A stretch of DNA of 64,000 nucleotides from an uncultured Cyclobacteriaceae bacterium (GCA_947492745.1 CANLOE010000014.1:17861-81860); one strand, 5' to 3'; positions 29,799 through 39,158 are shown, numbered from the stretch's first letter. The notes: generated by a model from the letters alone, not told the origin. Made by a program: numbers and translations.

Positions 29799-31022
29799 TT
29801 ATTCGACCCATAAGCGTTCTCTTCCCGTTTGTGACCCTAGTTGCCATTGTATATAGTAAAGCCCCTTAGCGAGGTGATGGACGGGAATCAGCTCCCGATT
29901 GCTTACTTCGGTCTTGATGGGTACCTGTCTGCCTTGAGTGGTATAAAGGAGCACATGGGCTTTTTCGTTCGTAGATCCTGACCAGTACAAGGTAAAACTC
30001 CCGGATGTAGGATTCGATGCTATGGACAACTCCATGTTTCCGTCCCGTTGCTTATGGGCCTCTTTTAGCGTAATTAGTTCCGTTGGTAGGGTAGGTAGGG
30101 CTTTAATGGGCGCATCCGGACTATTTTGTTTATCGCAGAGCCGAATGGAGAATTCTGCAGTACCTATGTGCAAGGTACCGGTACCATTACCATAACCGTA
30201 AGTCGTGAAAATAATGGTAACTGAATCACCACTGAGATGTGAATATAAGGGGATGTCAAAAATTATGTTGACATTGCCTAGCGAAAGGTTTGTCAAAGGG
30301 GGGTGAATGGGATTGAAGTTTGCGCGGGTGAAAGTGTACCTATTCGAGTTATGTAAAGGAATATTGTTCTGCCTTGGTCCGACTACATCTACATTTACCA
30401 TTATTCGAGAATAATTTCGAAAACCATGCTTTAAGTATAGGTCAAAAGATTTGTTGAAATTGATATTGTCGGAGAAGCAATCAGAAGGCCGGGTATTCTC
30501 ATTATTACTATAAGGACTGTCATCATCATCCAGTGCCACTTGAAAGGGATTATTTTTAAATTCGGCATCAGATATCCCTATGATAGTGTTGTCGTCCGAT
30601 ACTCCTATAGGGTTGTTGCTCAGTGCTATTTGCACTTTATAGCTTTCGGTCCATACCATTCCTAAAGGTAGGGCGATGCTATCGAGGTGGATATTTCTCA
30701 AAGTGACTGTATCCAGTACCACCTCAGTAATTTCAAGGTTATCATTCTGATTGAAATCGACCCAAACTTTCCAATAGAGCTTGGGAAGTTGTTCCGGATT
30801 TTCCGCCTTGAGTGAAATGGAGGCCTGCTGACCTGGGACAAAGGGGAAGGGACTCGTCGACCCATTGATTTTCACTTCCGCAATGGCAAGCGGCACCGAA
30901 TTTACGTTTACCTTTTTAAGACCTGCATGTGCATTGTCCTTTAGGCCTTGGGCAAAAGAAGACGATACTATCATCTGCAATACAAAATAGGCGTAGAGTA
31001 ATAAAAATTTATTAGATTTCAT
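29799..31022 (-). CDS. T9SS-exported protein with GEVED-like domain
   Basis: A 407-aa protein with an N-terminal signal peptide (LLLYAYFVLQMIVSSSFAQG). A beta-rich domain follows, with KLYWKVWVDFNQNDNLEITE, which resembles GEVED-type modules (W-DFN-D motif). A central region contains NRYTFTRANFN. The C-terminal 75 residues (ELSIASNPTSGSFTLYW and KGLYYIQWQ) are a type A T9SS sorting domain. Predicted outer-surface or released protein. It is transcribed in the same direction as the CHAT gene and may share regulation. Confidence 0.85.
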   Translation of the reverse strand: MKSNKFLLLYAYFVLQMIVSSSFAQGLKDNAHAGLKKVNVNSVPLAIAEVKINGSTSPFPFVPGQQASISLKAENPEQLPKLYWKVWVDFNQNDNLEITEVVLDTVTLRNIHLDSIALPLGMVWTESYKVQIALSNNPIGVSDDNTIIGISDAEFKNNPFQVALDDDDSPYSNNENTRPSDCFSDNINFNKSFDLYLKHGFRNYSRIMVNVDVVGPRQNNIPLHNSNRYTFTRANFNPIHPPLTNLSLGNVNIIFDIPLYSHLSGDSVTIIFTTYGYGNGTGTLHIGTAEFSIRLCDKQNSPDAPIKALPTLPTELITLKEAHKQRDGNMELSIASNPTSGSFTLYWSGSTNEKAHVLLYTTQGRQVPIKTEVSNRELIPVHHLAKGLYYIQWQLGSQTGRERLWVE

Positions 31023-31110
31023 TTTGTTTATAATTTTTAGGATTATATTTTAGTGAAGCCTAAAAATAGTAGATAATAATAGTCACTTATTATCAGTTGG
31101 ATTTTAGTTA

Positions 31111-31148
31111 GTACCTCTTGGGTCGCCTCCCAAGAGGTACTTTTTTTT
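31111..31148 (+). terminator. Intrinsic terminator without an obvious upstream gene
   Basis: Perfect 12-bp stem GTACCTCTTGGG (31111-31122) and CCCAAGAGGTAC (31129-31140), loop of 6, then eight T. On the plus strand no gene precedes it, since the T9SS gene at 29799-31022 runs the other way. Confidence 0.8.
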
Positions 31149-31431
31149 AACAAATAAGGGTTTAGCGACTGTTTTCGCAACTATTTTTTGAACCTGTTCT
31201 CGCCAGTTTTGGAGAGGACCGAGTGTGCAGATAATGCCCTCATGGCATCCATGTCGAAGGGACTGGTCTACCTCGTAGGAAATCAACAAAAGACAGTAGT
31301 GCTACCTGTGAAAATTTCAAGGAAATTATTTACCAAAAGATTACCTGCAGCAATGAACGTGATGTGGAAAACAAAAGCTTGAGATGAACATCGCTCCTGC
31401 GAATCCCATATGCCCCTTGAAAATCGTTAAA

Positions 31432-31735
31432 CCCAGATCATACGTCGTTACTTCGTAGCGAGGGTTTATACTCAAACGCAATTGTTTTGGGACAGATTGA
31501 AGACTGTTGTGAAGGCACTGTTCCGCCCGGAACGACCCTAATGACCAATCCACTAATGAAATTTTACCAATACAGGATTTTCCCCTTTTACCGAACCCCA
31601 AATTTCCCATTTCACTTTTTCTTGAGTATAAATAGCAATACATCAGGAAGTTTTATTGGATTTGGCATAGCACTGCTATGGTGAATTCAAAAAACGTAGT
31701 GCAACGACCGGTTTGCAGCTCAAAACAGTCGCTGA
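31432..31735. repeat. Composite B/C remnant
   Basis: Starts like family B (CCCAGATCATACG), is broken by about 170 unrelated bases after GAGGGTTTAT, resumes with the B interior around CATAGC-act-GCTATG near 31670, and ends with the family C terminus CTCAAAACAGTCGC. The rest of 31149-32093 has no gene I can support. Confidence 0.55.
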
Positions 31736-32093
31736 GTACTCGATATTCTTATTCGATGACCTTACAATCCGCCAGATTGGTACAGCTCTGCTTAAGGGAG
31801 ATGGGGTCATGCCCCGTTTTGGTATCGCTGATGGGGGCGGGCAGCGCCCCTCCACGAAATCTTCGAAGTACTGGAGTGTCCCATTGCGTAACGAAACTGG
31901 AAACGCGCAATGTTTCCAAAGGTTTCTTATTTCTGTTGTTTATGCTTTTCATAATATTGTTTTTTTTATCATAGGTATGATGATTGTCCATCCCTGCGGA
32001 TTAGCTGATGGTAAGGCTTTTCCTGATAAATGGGGATGGGTAAGTACGCCCTATCGCTATACTGCGAAAGGACGTACTTAATTTTTTGGGACA

Positions 32094-33623
32094 TTATTCG
32101 ATAAGGGTGCGTATACTTCTTATCGTTCCGTTTGCATTTTGAACCTTTAGGGTATAAAAGCCCTTTTTCAAAGTAGGTAGATCTAAAGAAACCTTGGACT
32201 TTGCTACGGGTGCTTCGTATCGGTATACCAGATTTGGCCCATCATATACCCCTACCGATTGTATGGCACCTTTTTCCAAAGAGAGTTGTATGTGTCCATC
32301 GCTCGGAGTGGGAAATATCTTCAGTACTTCATCCGTGAGTCCTTCTTCTTGTCTCTCAGGTGCGGGGCCTATGGGGTCTACCGGGTCGCCCGGGTTGACG
32401 AAGACAAATACCCGTACTTTTTTGCAAATCTGAAAACTACAGCACTTGCGCTGTTTCGGGTCATAGTAGAAGACAGTCAGGCAGACATCATATACCCCAT
32501 TGGCCGTATAGCTATGTTGAGCATCCTGTCCGGTAGCTGTGGTGCCATCACCAAAGTCCCAGTAATAGCCCAGCGTGATGCCCGATAAGGGAAATCCGGA
32601 AAGGTTGATTTCATTGAAGGTATACGTGGGAGAGAGTCTACTTCTGGGACGTATGGTGAAGTCCGCCTTGGGAAGTAATTCACAAGGGTCGACAGGACGT
32701 TGCACCCGTATTGCCTTACAGATTCTTCTGGTACAGCACTCTTTGCCATTAGTGGCCCACACGGTCAGGCATACTTCATACTCACCACTAGCGATATAAG
32801 TATGGCTTGTATTTTGACCACTGCCCGTAGTGCCATCGCCAAAGTCCCATTGTACACCCAAAACCTGAAAGTATGGACTGTTGGGATAATTGCCATTGGC
32901 CTGAAAATCGACTCCGAAAGGAGTGATATTATACTCTAGGTCCAGATCGAAATCGCAAGGAGGTCTACAAGAGCCAAAGTAGATATCATCGATACCATAG
33001 TCATAGCCGATTTCCCCAAAATTGTTCAGCTGGCGGAGGCTAATGGTCACTGGGCCACTGGTATCGCCTCGTCTTTGCCATTGTGTACAGAACTGTTCCC
33101 AAGCCGTACTGTTACTGGGCACAAAAGTAGGACTTACAGCTACTCCATTCACAAAAAGCCCTAAGCTCAAAGGAAAGTTGCTACTGGAAAACCGAGGTTG
33201 TACCCAGAAAGAGAAATTATAGATTTGGCCACCCGTCACGCTAAGGGTCTGCTCCCATATCGTATTACCGGTAGTGGCTGTTCTGGGACCATCTACAATT
33301 AGGTAGCTTCCGGTACTGTCCCCTAGGGTATGGTCGAAGAGGGTGCCGGGAAATAGGGAGCACTTGTCTCTAGGAATAGCGGATACATAATAGGATTCCT
33401 GAATACAACCCAGCTGATAGGGTAGGTCGGAGCCGAAGCCTGTATTTCCCGCACTGAAATCGCCATTGCTGACAAGGTTGTTCGTCGGATCGCAATTACA
33501 GGCATTCTGTGCTTGTACTGTAGTACAGATAAAGGACATTAGTAGCAGAGCCCAAAATAAATAGGCAGACTGCCACGATTTTTTTTGATTGGGAACCGTA
33601 TTCCCATAGATTTGATTTTTCAT
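32094..33623 (-). CDS. PKD-domain protein with T9SS sorting domain
   Basis: A 509-aa protein. The signal peptide runs to TTVQAQ. A carbohydrate-binding-like N-terminal half starts with NLVSNGDFSAGNTGFGSD. Two PKD domains each carry WDFGDGTT (residues about 260 and 357). The C-terminal sorting domain starts at LKIFPTPSDGHIQLSL and ends in KGFYTLKVQNANG. It probably works outside the cell in adhesion or substrate binding. The divergent sigma factor gene starts 200 bp away, which suggests shared control of this locus. Confidence 0.9.
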   Translation of the reverse strand: MKNQIYGNTVPNQKKSWQSAYLFWALLLMSFICTTVQAQNACNCDPTNNLVSNGDFSAGNTGFGSDLPYQLGCIQESYYVSAIPRDKCSLFPGTLFDHTLGDSTGSYLIVDGPRTATTGNTIWEQTLSVTGGQIYNFSFWVQPRFSSSNFPLSLGLFVNGVAVSPTFVPSNSTAWEQFCTQWQRRGDTSGPVTISLRQLNNFGEIGYDYGIDDIYFGSCRPPCDFDLDLEYNITPFGVDFQANGNYPNSPYFQVLGVQWDFGDGTTGSGQNTSHTYIASGEYEVCLTVWATNGKECCTRRICKAIRVQRPVDPCELLPKADFTIRPRSRLSPTYTFNEINLSGFPLSGITLGYYWDFGDGTTATGQDAQHSYTANGVYDVCLTVFYYDPKQRKCCSFQICKKVRVFVFVNPGDPVDPIGPAPERQEEGLTDEVLKIFPTPSDGHIQLSLEKGAIQSVGVYDGPNLVYRYEAPVAKSKVSLDLPTLKKGFYTLKVQNANGTIRSIRTLIE

Positions 33624-33824
33624 GATTTTGAGTTCGGATAAGAGGTGTATAATGTTTGTTTACTAAGGGGGTATATATTGGCGCCAATCCTCCTCTTGTT
33701 TTCTTCAAGAGAGATAAGTGTCCCATTTTTCCCTGCCGTCGGGAAGTTTTTATATTTTATTTTTTTTCGGGAAAATCGTGCAACTTGTAACTATAGATAC
33801 ATAGGGCTTTAACTTAGATAGTGT

Positions 33825-34364
33825 TTGAAGACAGTAAGATTCAGTTATGGGAAGTTAGCGGATGCTTATTCCTCATCCGATGAGGCACTGCTGAGGCAGT
33901 TATACCTTCCCTGTCATCATGATTTGATGTTGTACTGTTTGGGTAAGTTCAAAGATGCTGCACTGGCCGAGGATGCGGCTTCCGAGACGCTCCATCAGTT
34001 GCTGGAACATCCCGACCCCAGCGCCATTCCTAACTTAAAGGCATGGCTACTGACTGTGGCGAAAAATGCCTGTCTCAAGGTCATTACGACGAGACAGCGG
34101 AGAACGGGGATACTGGCCCGTATCAGGGACCGCTTCGATGGGCTGCAAATGGCTGAGGGAGAAAGTAAGTTGCAGGAGGAAAGTCTGCACCGGGCCTGCA
34201 AACGAATACTGGGCAATCGGGATTATCAGATTTTCATCGCCCAGCAACAAGGCTATAATGATATGGAAATCGCTACGCAGCTGGGCATCAGTGCAAAGAC
34301 GGTCGCCAATCGTAAATCCATGATCAAAAAAGAACTACAGGAGAAATTACGCAATTATCAATAG
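33825..34364 (+). CDS. ECF-type sigma-70 family factor
   Basis: A 179-aa product from the TTG at 33825. Region 2 lies in LYLPCHHDLMLYCLGKFKDAALAEDAASETLHQLL, and region 4 in NDMEIATQLGISAKTVANRKSMI (helix-turn-helix). A different frame starting at GTG 33821 reads FEDSKIQLWE and would join LADAYSSSDEALLRQL if one base were lost near 33854. This looks like a normal ECF N-terminus, so a 1-base indel may separate the true start from the body. The gene for a TPR membrane protein follows 9 bp later. Confidence 0.85.
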   Translation: MKTVRFSYGKLADAYSSSDEALLRQLYLPCHHDLMLYCLGKFKDAALAEDAASETLHQLLEHPDPSAIPNLKAWLLTVAKNACLKVITTRQRRTGILARIRDRFDGLQMAEGESKLQEESLHRACKRILGNRDYQIFIAQQQGYNDMEIATQLGISAKTVANRKSMIKKELQEKLRNYQ

Positions 34365-34373
34365 TGGAGAATA

Positions 34374-35156
34374 ATGAAAAATACCCCTCAATACGATATA
34401 GATACCCTGAAGGCATTCGTACAAGGAACGCTGAGCGAACAGCTGGCGCAAGAGATAGCCACTCAAGAGAAAGAATCCGAAAACTTAGCGGCCAAGATTG
34501 CGGGAATCAGGTTCACACTGGGAGAAAACCGTGATGAACCCATAGAGGCCTATTTAGGAAGAACAGAGCGACAGCAGCAGCTTATCATCGAAAAACACTT
34601 TGCCACCAAAAGAAAGGACTATCGACAAAAGCAATGGAGCGTGGCGGCAGCCGTAGCAGTGTTGATAGGGGTTGGCTTATGGGGTGCTTTTTTTGGCTTC
34701 AGGGACGCATCGCCCCGCAAACTGGCGATAGCTCATCTGACGCAACCCTATGCAATAAGAGAATATAACAATAGAGGGGCCAAGTCTCCGAACAAACTGG
34801 AAAAAGAATGGCATCAAGCTTATAGAGATGGACAATATGATAGAGTTGTCGAACTGCTTGGCCCGCAAGTAGAACGGGGTGAAGAAGCATCCTTCTATTT
34901 CGGAAGTACGCTGCTTTATTTAGAGTATCCCCGTAGGGCTATTCCTCCGCTGGAGAAGGTCCTACAAACGGGAAATCCCGAAGGTTATGAAGAGAATGCG
35001 CGCTGGTACTTGGCGATAGCATATTTGCTGGACAATGACCCGGACTCCGCTGTACCTTTGTTGAGAGAGATTGTGGAAAAAAATCGCCATTATAAGCAAA
35101 AGGCCGCCATGAAGCTACTTAAGGAATTACCCTCCGGCGAACGGGAACAAGAATAG
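34374..35156 (+). CDS. Single-pass membrane TPR protein, candidate anti-sigma partner
   Basis: A 260-aa protein: an N-terminal soluble part (residues 1-85) with helical pattern, one membrane helix (WSVAAAVAVLIGVGLWGAFFGF), and a C-terminal TPR-like region (EWHQAYRDGQYDRVVELLGP, ENARWYLAIAYLLDNDPDSAVPLL). Its position immediately after the ECF sigma gene and its topology (cytoplasmic head, one helix, outside sensor) fit an anti-sigma role. No classical anti-sigma motif was seen, so this remains inference. Confidence 0.8.
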   Translation: MKNTPQYDIDTLKAFVQGTLSEQLAQEIATQEKESENLAAKIAGIRFTLGENRDEPIEAYLGRTERQQQLIIEKHFATKRKDYRQKQWSVAAAVAVLIGVGLWGAFFGFRDASPRKLAIAHLTQPYAIREYNNRGAKSPNKLEKEWHQAYRDGQYDRVVELLGPQVERGEEASFYFGSTLLYLEYPRRAIPPLEKVLQTGNPEGYEENARWYLAIAYLLDNDPDSAVPLLREIVEKNRHYKQKAAMKLLKELPSGEREQE

Positions 35157-35301
35157 CTACGCTGGAGCATTTGCTTGAATATGAGTTGGCTGCACATGTC
35201 TTTATCCTGACAAAGGATGAAAAACCGAGGGTATGGACCAACAATGGGACGATAAATGCAGTATTGTCTAGTATAACATGTCAAGGACTTTATACCGCAT
35301 T

Positions 35302-35712
35302 ATGAAAGAACGACTCAAGAATCACTTTTTTTTTGTAGCCATACTGGTTTTTGCCCTTCCTTTTACGGGGAAGGCGCAGGATAACGATGCTAAGCTGATA
35401 GCCGTGAGATTCCACGCCGACTGGTGCCGTACCTGCAAGGCCATGGCTCCTGCTTTTGACAACTTGGAATCGGTCATGGACAATAGCTCCATCCGATTTG
35501 TAAAGTTGGACTTTACGGATAAACAGACCGAAGTACGGACGCAAAAGACCATAGATGAACTCGGTCTGGATACAGTGGTGAGAAACTATACGGGAACAGG
35601 ATTTATCCTTATCGTTGATAACGAGACGAAAAAGGTGAGGGAAATATTGAACAAAAAGCACAGTAGGGAACAGATGGAAGGTATCGTTGGCCGGCTTCTC
35701 AAGGAAAGCTGA
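35302..35712 (+). CDS. Exported thioredoxin-family protein
   Basis: A 136-aa protein from the ATG at 35302, with a signal peptide (FFFVAILVFALPFTGKAQ) and the redox motif ADWCRTCKAM. The partner strand reads RFVKLDFTDKQTEV. The cis-proline region is weakly conserved (TGTGFILIVD). Located in the periplasm, it may reduce or form disulfides in the secreted proteins of this locus, whose modules contain many paired cysteines. It follows the TPR gene by about 145 bp. Confidence 0.85.
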   Translation: MKERLKNHFFFVAILVFALPFTGKAQDNDAKLIAVRFHADWCRTCKAMAPAFDNLESVMDNSSIRFVKLDFTDKQTEVRTQKTIDELGLDTVVRNYTGTGFILIVDNETKKVREILNKKHSREQMEGIVGRLLKES

Positions 35713-35835
35713 GCTGTTTCCATTATTGCTGATGTATCGAGACTTTATGAAATAAGAGTATAGGATGATATCACAACAGATTCCCTCGCATAGGATACAT
35801 GCTTAGTAGGGAATTGGGAATTGGGTCAAAGTAGT

Positions 35836-35928
35836 ATGGCAAAGTATGACCCCAAGTCCAAGGACGACTTTATGGTCATCAATACGGCATGGCAGGTGGC
35901 GAAGGAACGGGGGTTTTATGTAGGGTAA
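35836..35928 (+). other. Short 30-codon frame, possible gene relic
   Basis: The frame MAKYDPKSKDDFMVINTAWQ and ten further codons reads like coding sequence, but is only 30 aa and has no recognisable family. It may be a remnant of an inserted or deleted gene near the island junction. The rest of 35713-36076 shows nothing. Confidence 0.25.
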
Positions 35929-36076
35929 AGGTTTGTTTTCACACCTATATAGACCGATGAAAATCCTTTTTACACGTATTTAAATAGTGCAATTTCACTT
36001 TTACTAAATCTGTATTATTAAAAATTGAATAGAGAGTGCGTTAATTTTATATGACAAGGAACTTTAGCCTAATTAT

Positions 36077-36430
36077 TTACTGGTTACTTTGTTCAAAGAG
36101 TTTGATTATCTCTTCTGCCTCACTAATGCAATACGAACAAGAGTGTTGCTTTACTTCTATCCTGTAATCATAATCTGCTTCCTTTCTTTTTTTGAAAAGC
36201 CTTTCGAGGCTCTTACCTGCCTTCTTTTCAGATATGGAAGAAGAACGTTTCAATGATTCTATCACCTTTCTGTGAACACTCATTTCAACAACTGCGACAC
36301 CTAGACAATCTCTTATATAACCGAAAGCTCCGTAGTATGCTCGGTTTATCAATGTTCGGTAATGAGCTTCAGTAGTCCCATTTTGCAATTGCTTTGATAG
36401 CTCTACAAATTTCTTTGGGTCAAATGGCAT
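36077..36430 (-). CDS. HEPN-like small protein
   Basis: A 117-aa all-helical protein. The segment LINRAYYGAFGYIRDCL is the HEPN signature. In catalytically active HEPN toxins the conserved Arg is usually followed by a His a few residues later; here that position is Gly (AFG), so RNase activity is doubtful. The start (ATG 36430) overlaps the upstream stop by 11 bases, which couples its translation to the preceding gene. Last gene of the TIGR04255 operon. Confidence 0.7.
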   Translation of the reverse strand: MPFDPKKFVELSKQLQNGTTEAHYRTLINRAYYGAFGYIRDCLGVAVVEMSVHRKVIESLKRSSSISEKKAGKSLERLFKKRKEADYDYRIEVKQHSCSYCISEAEEIIKLFEQSNQ

Positions 36431-36902
36431 CAACAATATCTATATTAAGTCTCTCTGCTACTTTGGGAAAGAGGTCAAACATATTATCAAAAAATTCATT
36501 CCTAAACTCATTGTAATAATCCCAATTCAATTTACCTCCAGCATGAATATTGATAAACAACGTCTCCCAGCCTTCATCTTCACTCAATAGATAGAGGCTT
36601 AAAGGGGTTTCTGAACCCAACGACTTTTTAAAGTCTCGGCCTATGCTGGGAAGTACCCGCCTTACGTCCTCATTTGAAATCAAAAAATCTACTTCTAAGC
36701 TTGAATGCTCAAATTCAAACCAATCTTGCAACTCCGTCTTTACTTTCTGTCTTTGTAATTCAACTGAAAATAGAAATCTCGCATCAAAGACGGACATTTC
36801 TTGAATTTTATACCCAGTTGAATTGTTAATACCAATTTTTGCTGGCAAAAATACCGAATCAATTTCTGGTTTACTTGTCGAGGTATTCAGAGTTTCAATC
36901 AT
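36420..36902 (-). CDS. Unknown protein in TIGR04255-HEPN operon
   Basis: A 160-aa product from the ATG at 36902, which overlaps the upstream stop as ATGATTGA. An in-frame upstream ATG at 36926 would overlap further and is less likely. Contains WFEFEHSSLEVDFLISNEDV and LFINIHAGGKLNWDYYNEFRNEF. No family is recognised. Sandwiched and translationally linked between the two other genes, it should belong to the same system. Confidence 0.75.
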   Translation of the reverse strand: MIETLNTSTSKPEIDSVFLPAKIGINNSTGYKIQEMSVFDARFLFSVELQRQKVKTELQDWFEFEHSSLEVDFLISNEDVRRVLPSIGRDFKKSLGSETPLSLYLLSEDEGWETLFINIHAGGKLNWDYYNEFRNEFFDNMFDLFPKVAERLNIDIVDAI

Positions 36903-37635
36903 TGTCAAAATTTTGTTTACACTCATTTGTTAAAATTGACTCAAATGCAACGTGTAATTGCTGGTGTGCAATTTCAAGCCAATCATCAATACCTTTTGTC
37001 TCTATTTCTTTCATCCTAGTATAATAGATTTCAAATAAAGTGGGGGCATTGTACTTCTCTTCTTTTCTCAAAGTGGAAAGGTTCACGGCTAAAACTTCCT
37101 CAGTTTCCTCAACTTCTAAAGTTTGATAATTTAACTGAATTGAATTGATGCCATTCTTACGCAGTCCACTTCCAATATTAGGATAAACGTTAAAGTATTT
37201 CTTGAAGTTTTCATAAGAGTGCGCCTGAATGTCAATCTTATTTATTGTCCTAAGACCTATTCTGGAAATAGTCTTAACATCCATCACCTGCACAAATGCA
37301 CTAACAGCATCAATAATCATTCCTTTATATGATTCCCAACCCTCATACATAGGTAACTTATTAACCGTCAGAAGATTGTTTGTAATTTGGATGATTGACT
37401 GACTGTTTTCCGAACTGTACCGAGTAATATTATTATTGCCTGGGCCTATTTGAATTCCATTTGCAGCAAATGATACTCCAAACCCCCCAGAGGATTGGGA
37501 AATAACAGGATATTTTTCTTTTACTTGACTGTAGAACTGTCCAGGCGTAGCAGGTGTCCAATTATCAGTCCTATAAAACAGCTCAAACACAGCCTCTGTA
37601 AGGGGCGGTTTTTTGTACTTCTTAGTTTTCGTCAT
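36895..37635 (-). CDS. TIGR04255-family protein
   Basis: A 246-aa protein with the family start KKPPLTEAVFELFYRTDNW and the conserved interior SRIGLRTINKIDIQ. The family is sporadically distributed and of unknown function. It is the first gene of a three-gene minus-strand run with 8-bp and 11-bp overlaps. Its A+T content is visibly higher than that of the genes at either side, consistent with recent acquisition. Confidence 0.8.
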   Translation of the reverse strand: MTKTKKYKKPPLTEAVFELFYRTDNWTPATPGQFYSQVKEKYPVISQSSGGFGVSFAANGIQIGPGNNNITRYSSENSQSIIQITNNLLTVNKLPMYEGWESYKGMIIDAVSAFVQVMDVKTISRIGLRTINKIDIQAHSYENFKKYFNVYPNIGSGLRKNGINSIQLNYQTLEVEETEEVLAVNLSTLRKEEKYNAPTLFEIYYTRMKEIETKGIDDWLEIAHQQLHVAFESILTNECKQNFDND

Positions 37636-38004
37636 TCTAGTTCAAGGTACAATAATATTTAATGAAATAATTAATAGGCTTATTCAAGCCATCAAAAATT
37701 AAGCTGGCCTAGTGCCATTAAAAACGTAAAGAATTAGAAAGCTGTTATATTATTTGCAATATAATTCCATTCAAAAATAAATCAAAAATGTTTATACCTA
37801 TACATTACCCAAAATTATCTAATTTTTCGTACACAAAGGATACATAATATTTTTAAAATCAATGGCTTGAAAAACGTGCATTTTCCAGAGTAAAATCTTC
37901 TATTTTCTGCTTATCATTTTGATTTTTTATTGCCTTATAACATTTATGAAAAGGCGATGTATTGACCCTATATTTGAATGGTCAAATCATCAACTTTTTC
38001 CATT

Positions 38005-38373
38005 TTAACCATGCTCTTGTAGGTGCTTGTCTCTACCATTGTCGGGTAGGTAAAAATGCACTGTGGCAGTTGGGTCAATGTTGTGCTTTAAGTCCTTTCT
38101 ATCCATCAAACCCAAATCACGGGATATGATATTGGCATTGTATATCCCTGTGACTGCTCCTTCAAACTTTTGTACGAAGATGATTTTCTCTACCCTATCA
38201 ATGATCCCAAAAAAGTCTTTTCTGTCCCTGTAGTTGCTCAGTGAGGGCGTATTTTGTTTGTAAAATATTCCTTGGGTGCCATTATACTCAAGAAAACGTA
38301 TTTTGGAAAAATGTTGTCTAGAGACAAAAGGATGACCATTACCAAGTTTGATGGATAAGTCATTAGGGTTCAT
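38005..38373 (-). CDS. Unknown protein downstream of ssrA, possibly a C-terminal fragment
   Basis: A 122-aa frame starting NPNDLSIKLGNGHPF, with a regular hydrophobic pattern. Upstream of the ATG the frame stays open for about 10 more codons without another start (HENSENYRG), so the 5' end of a longer gene may have been lost when sequence was inserted after ssrA. No family recognised. The 37636-38004 gap holds nothing but A+T-rich sequence. Confidence 0.45.
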   Translation of the reverse strand: MNPNDLSIKLGNGHPFVSRQHFSKIRFLEYNGTQGIFYKQNTPSLSNYRDRKDFFGIIDRVEKIIFVQKFEGAVTGIYNANIISRDLGLMDRKDLKHNIDPTATVHFYLPDNGRDKHLQEHG

Positions 38374-38455
38374 GCCTCGATAATTCTCGGAATTTTCATG
38401 TATCCGATTGGTCCCAAATCAATTGCGCTTAGGTTAAATGACGAGGCAACTAAAA

Positions 38456-38490
38456 AAAAATAACTCACTGATTTTTAGTGAGTTATTTTT
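38456..38490 (-). terminator. Terminator of ssrA
   Basis: Stem AACTCACT and AGTGAGTT (loop gatttt in plus-strand reading), followed on the minus strand by a run of T (plus-strand A-run ending at 38460). It lies 10 bp past the tmRNA CCA end. Confidence 0.75.
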
Positions 38491-38497
38491 GTTTTCG

Positions 38498-38895
38498 TGG
38501 AGCCGGAGAGATTCGAACTCTCGTCCAGTGAAGGCAACCTACGTGTCTTCTACATGCTTAGTCGATCATTGGTTTTCGAATCCGATCAGGGGAAAGACAC
38601 CCGAACCGAACCTTAGTTGCAGTCGATTTCGCCAAGGCATCACAACCCTACCCTGACTAGTCCTGCATTCGACACCGCTGAGCCCCAACCCACAGAACAG
38701 AGGTCAGGAGCGATGATGGCCGGGGAACGTTTCGCTCAACCCTAAGCTTAATCTAACATTCCGTCAGATTAGGCAGCCATAGCGTAAGAATTATCTTCGC
38801 TAATTATAGTGTGGAACTATCTTTCAAGGCTCTCACTCCATGAGCCTGCATGCTTACCCACGTGACCACACATCCTGTCAAAACCGGTCGGCCCC
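38498..38895 (-). ncRNA. ssrA: tmRNA
   Basis: The 5' end GGGGCCGACCGGTTTTGACAG and 3' end with GTTCGAATCTCTCCGGCTCCA form the tRNA-like part (acceptor GGGGCC/GGCUCC with encoded CCA). The tag frame occupies 38772-38801 and encodes SEDNSYAMAA followed by TAA (38769-38771). tmRNA rescues stalled ribosomes with SmpB and marks the product for proteolysis. Most tags in related bacteria end in ALAA; this one ends in AMAA. The exact resume codon was not determined. The length is about 398 nt, in the usual range. Confidence 0.95.
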
Positions 38896-39158
38896 GTGCA
38901 TTTCTCCAAAGAGAATCAACAAAGGTATAGCTTATCTTCATATAATAAAACTGAAACAAAAAATACACCTAAAATAATTTCACTTTTTATAACAACGGGC
39001 TTTATAGTACAATGCGAACCTTACTTACAGTCAAGCACTAAGACAATTGAGAACTATACTGTCACATCTTTCTTCCTCAAATTACTATCATACTATAAAT
39101 GAGATAATAGAGTCTCTAATTCAACAATAAATAGTTTAAAACTCAAAACAATCTACAC

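Noticed and set aside
31678..32081. Overlapping 98-122 codon frames near the B/C remnant
   Set aside because: They run through repeat sequence and have no protein-like pattern.
38402..38497. Second copy of the ssrA 3' end as an attachment site
   Set aside because: I searched the flanks by eye and saw no repeat of GTTCGAATCTCTCC, so island boundaries remain unproven.
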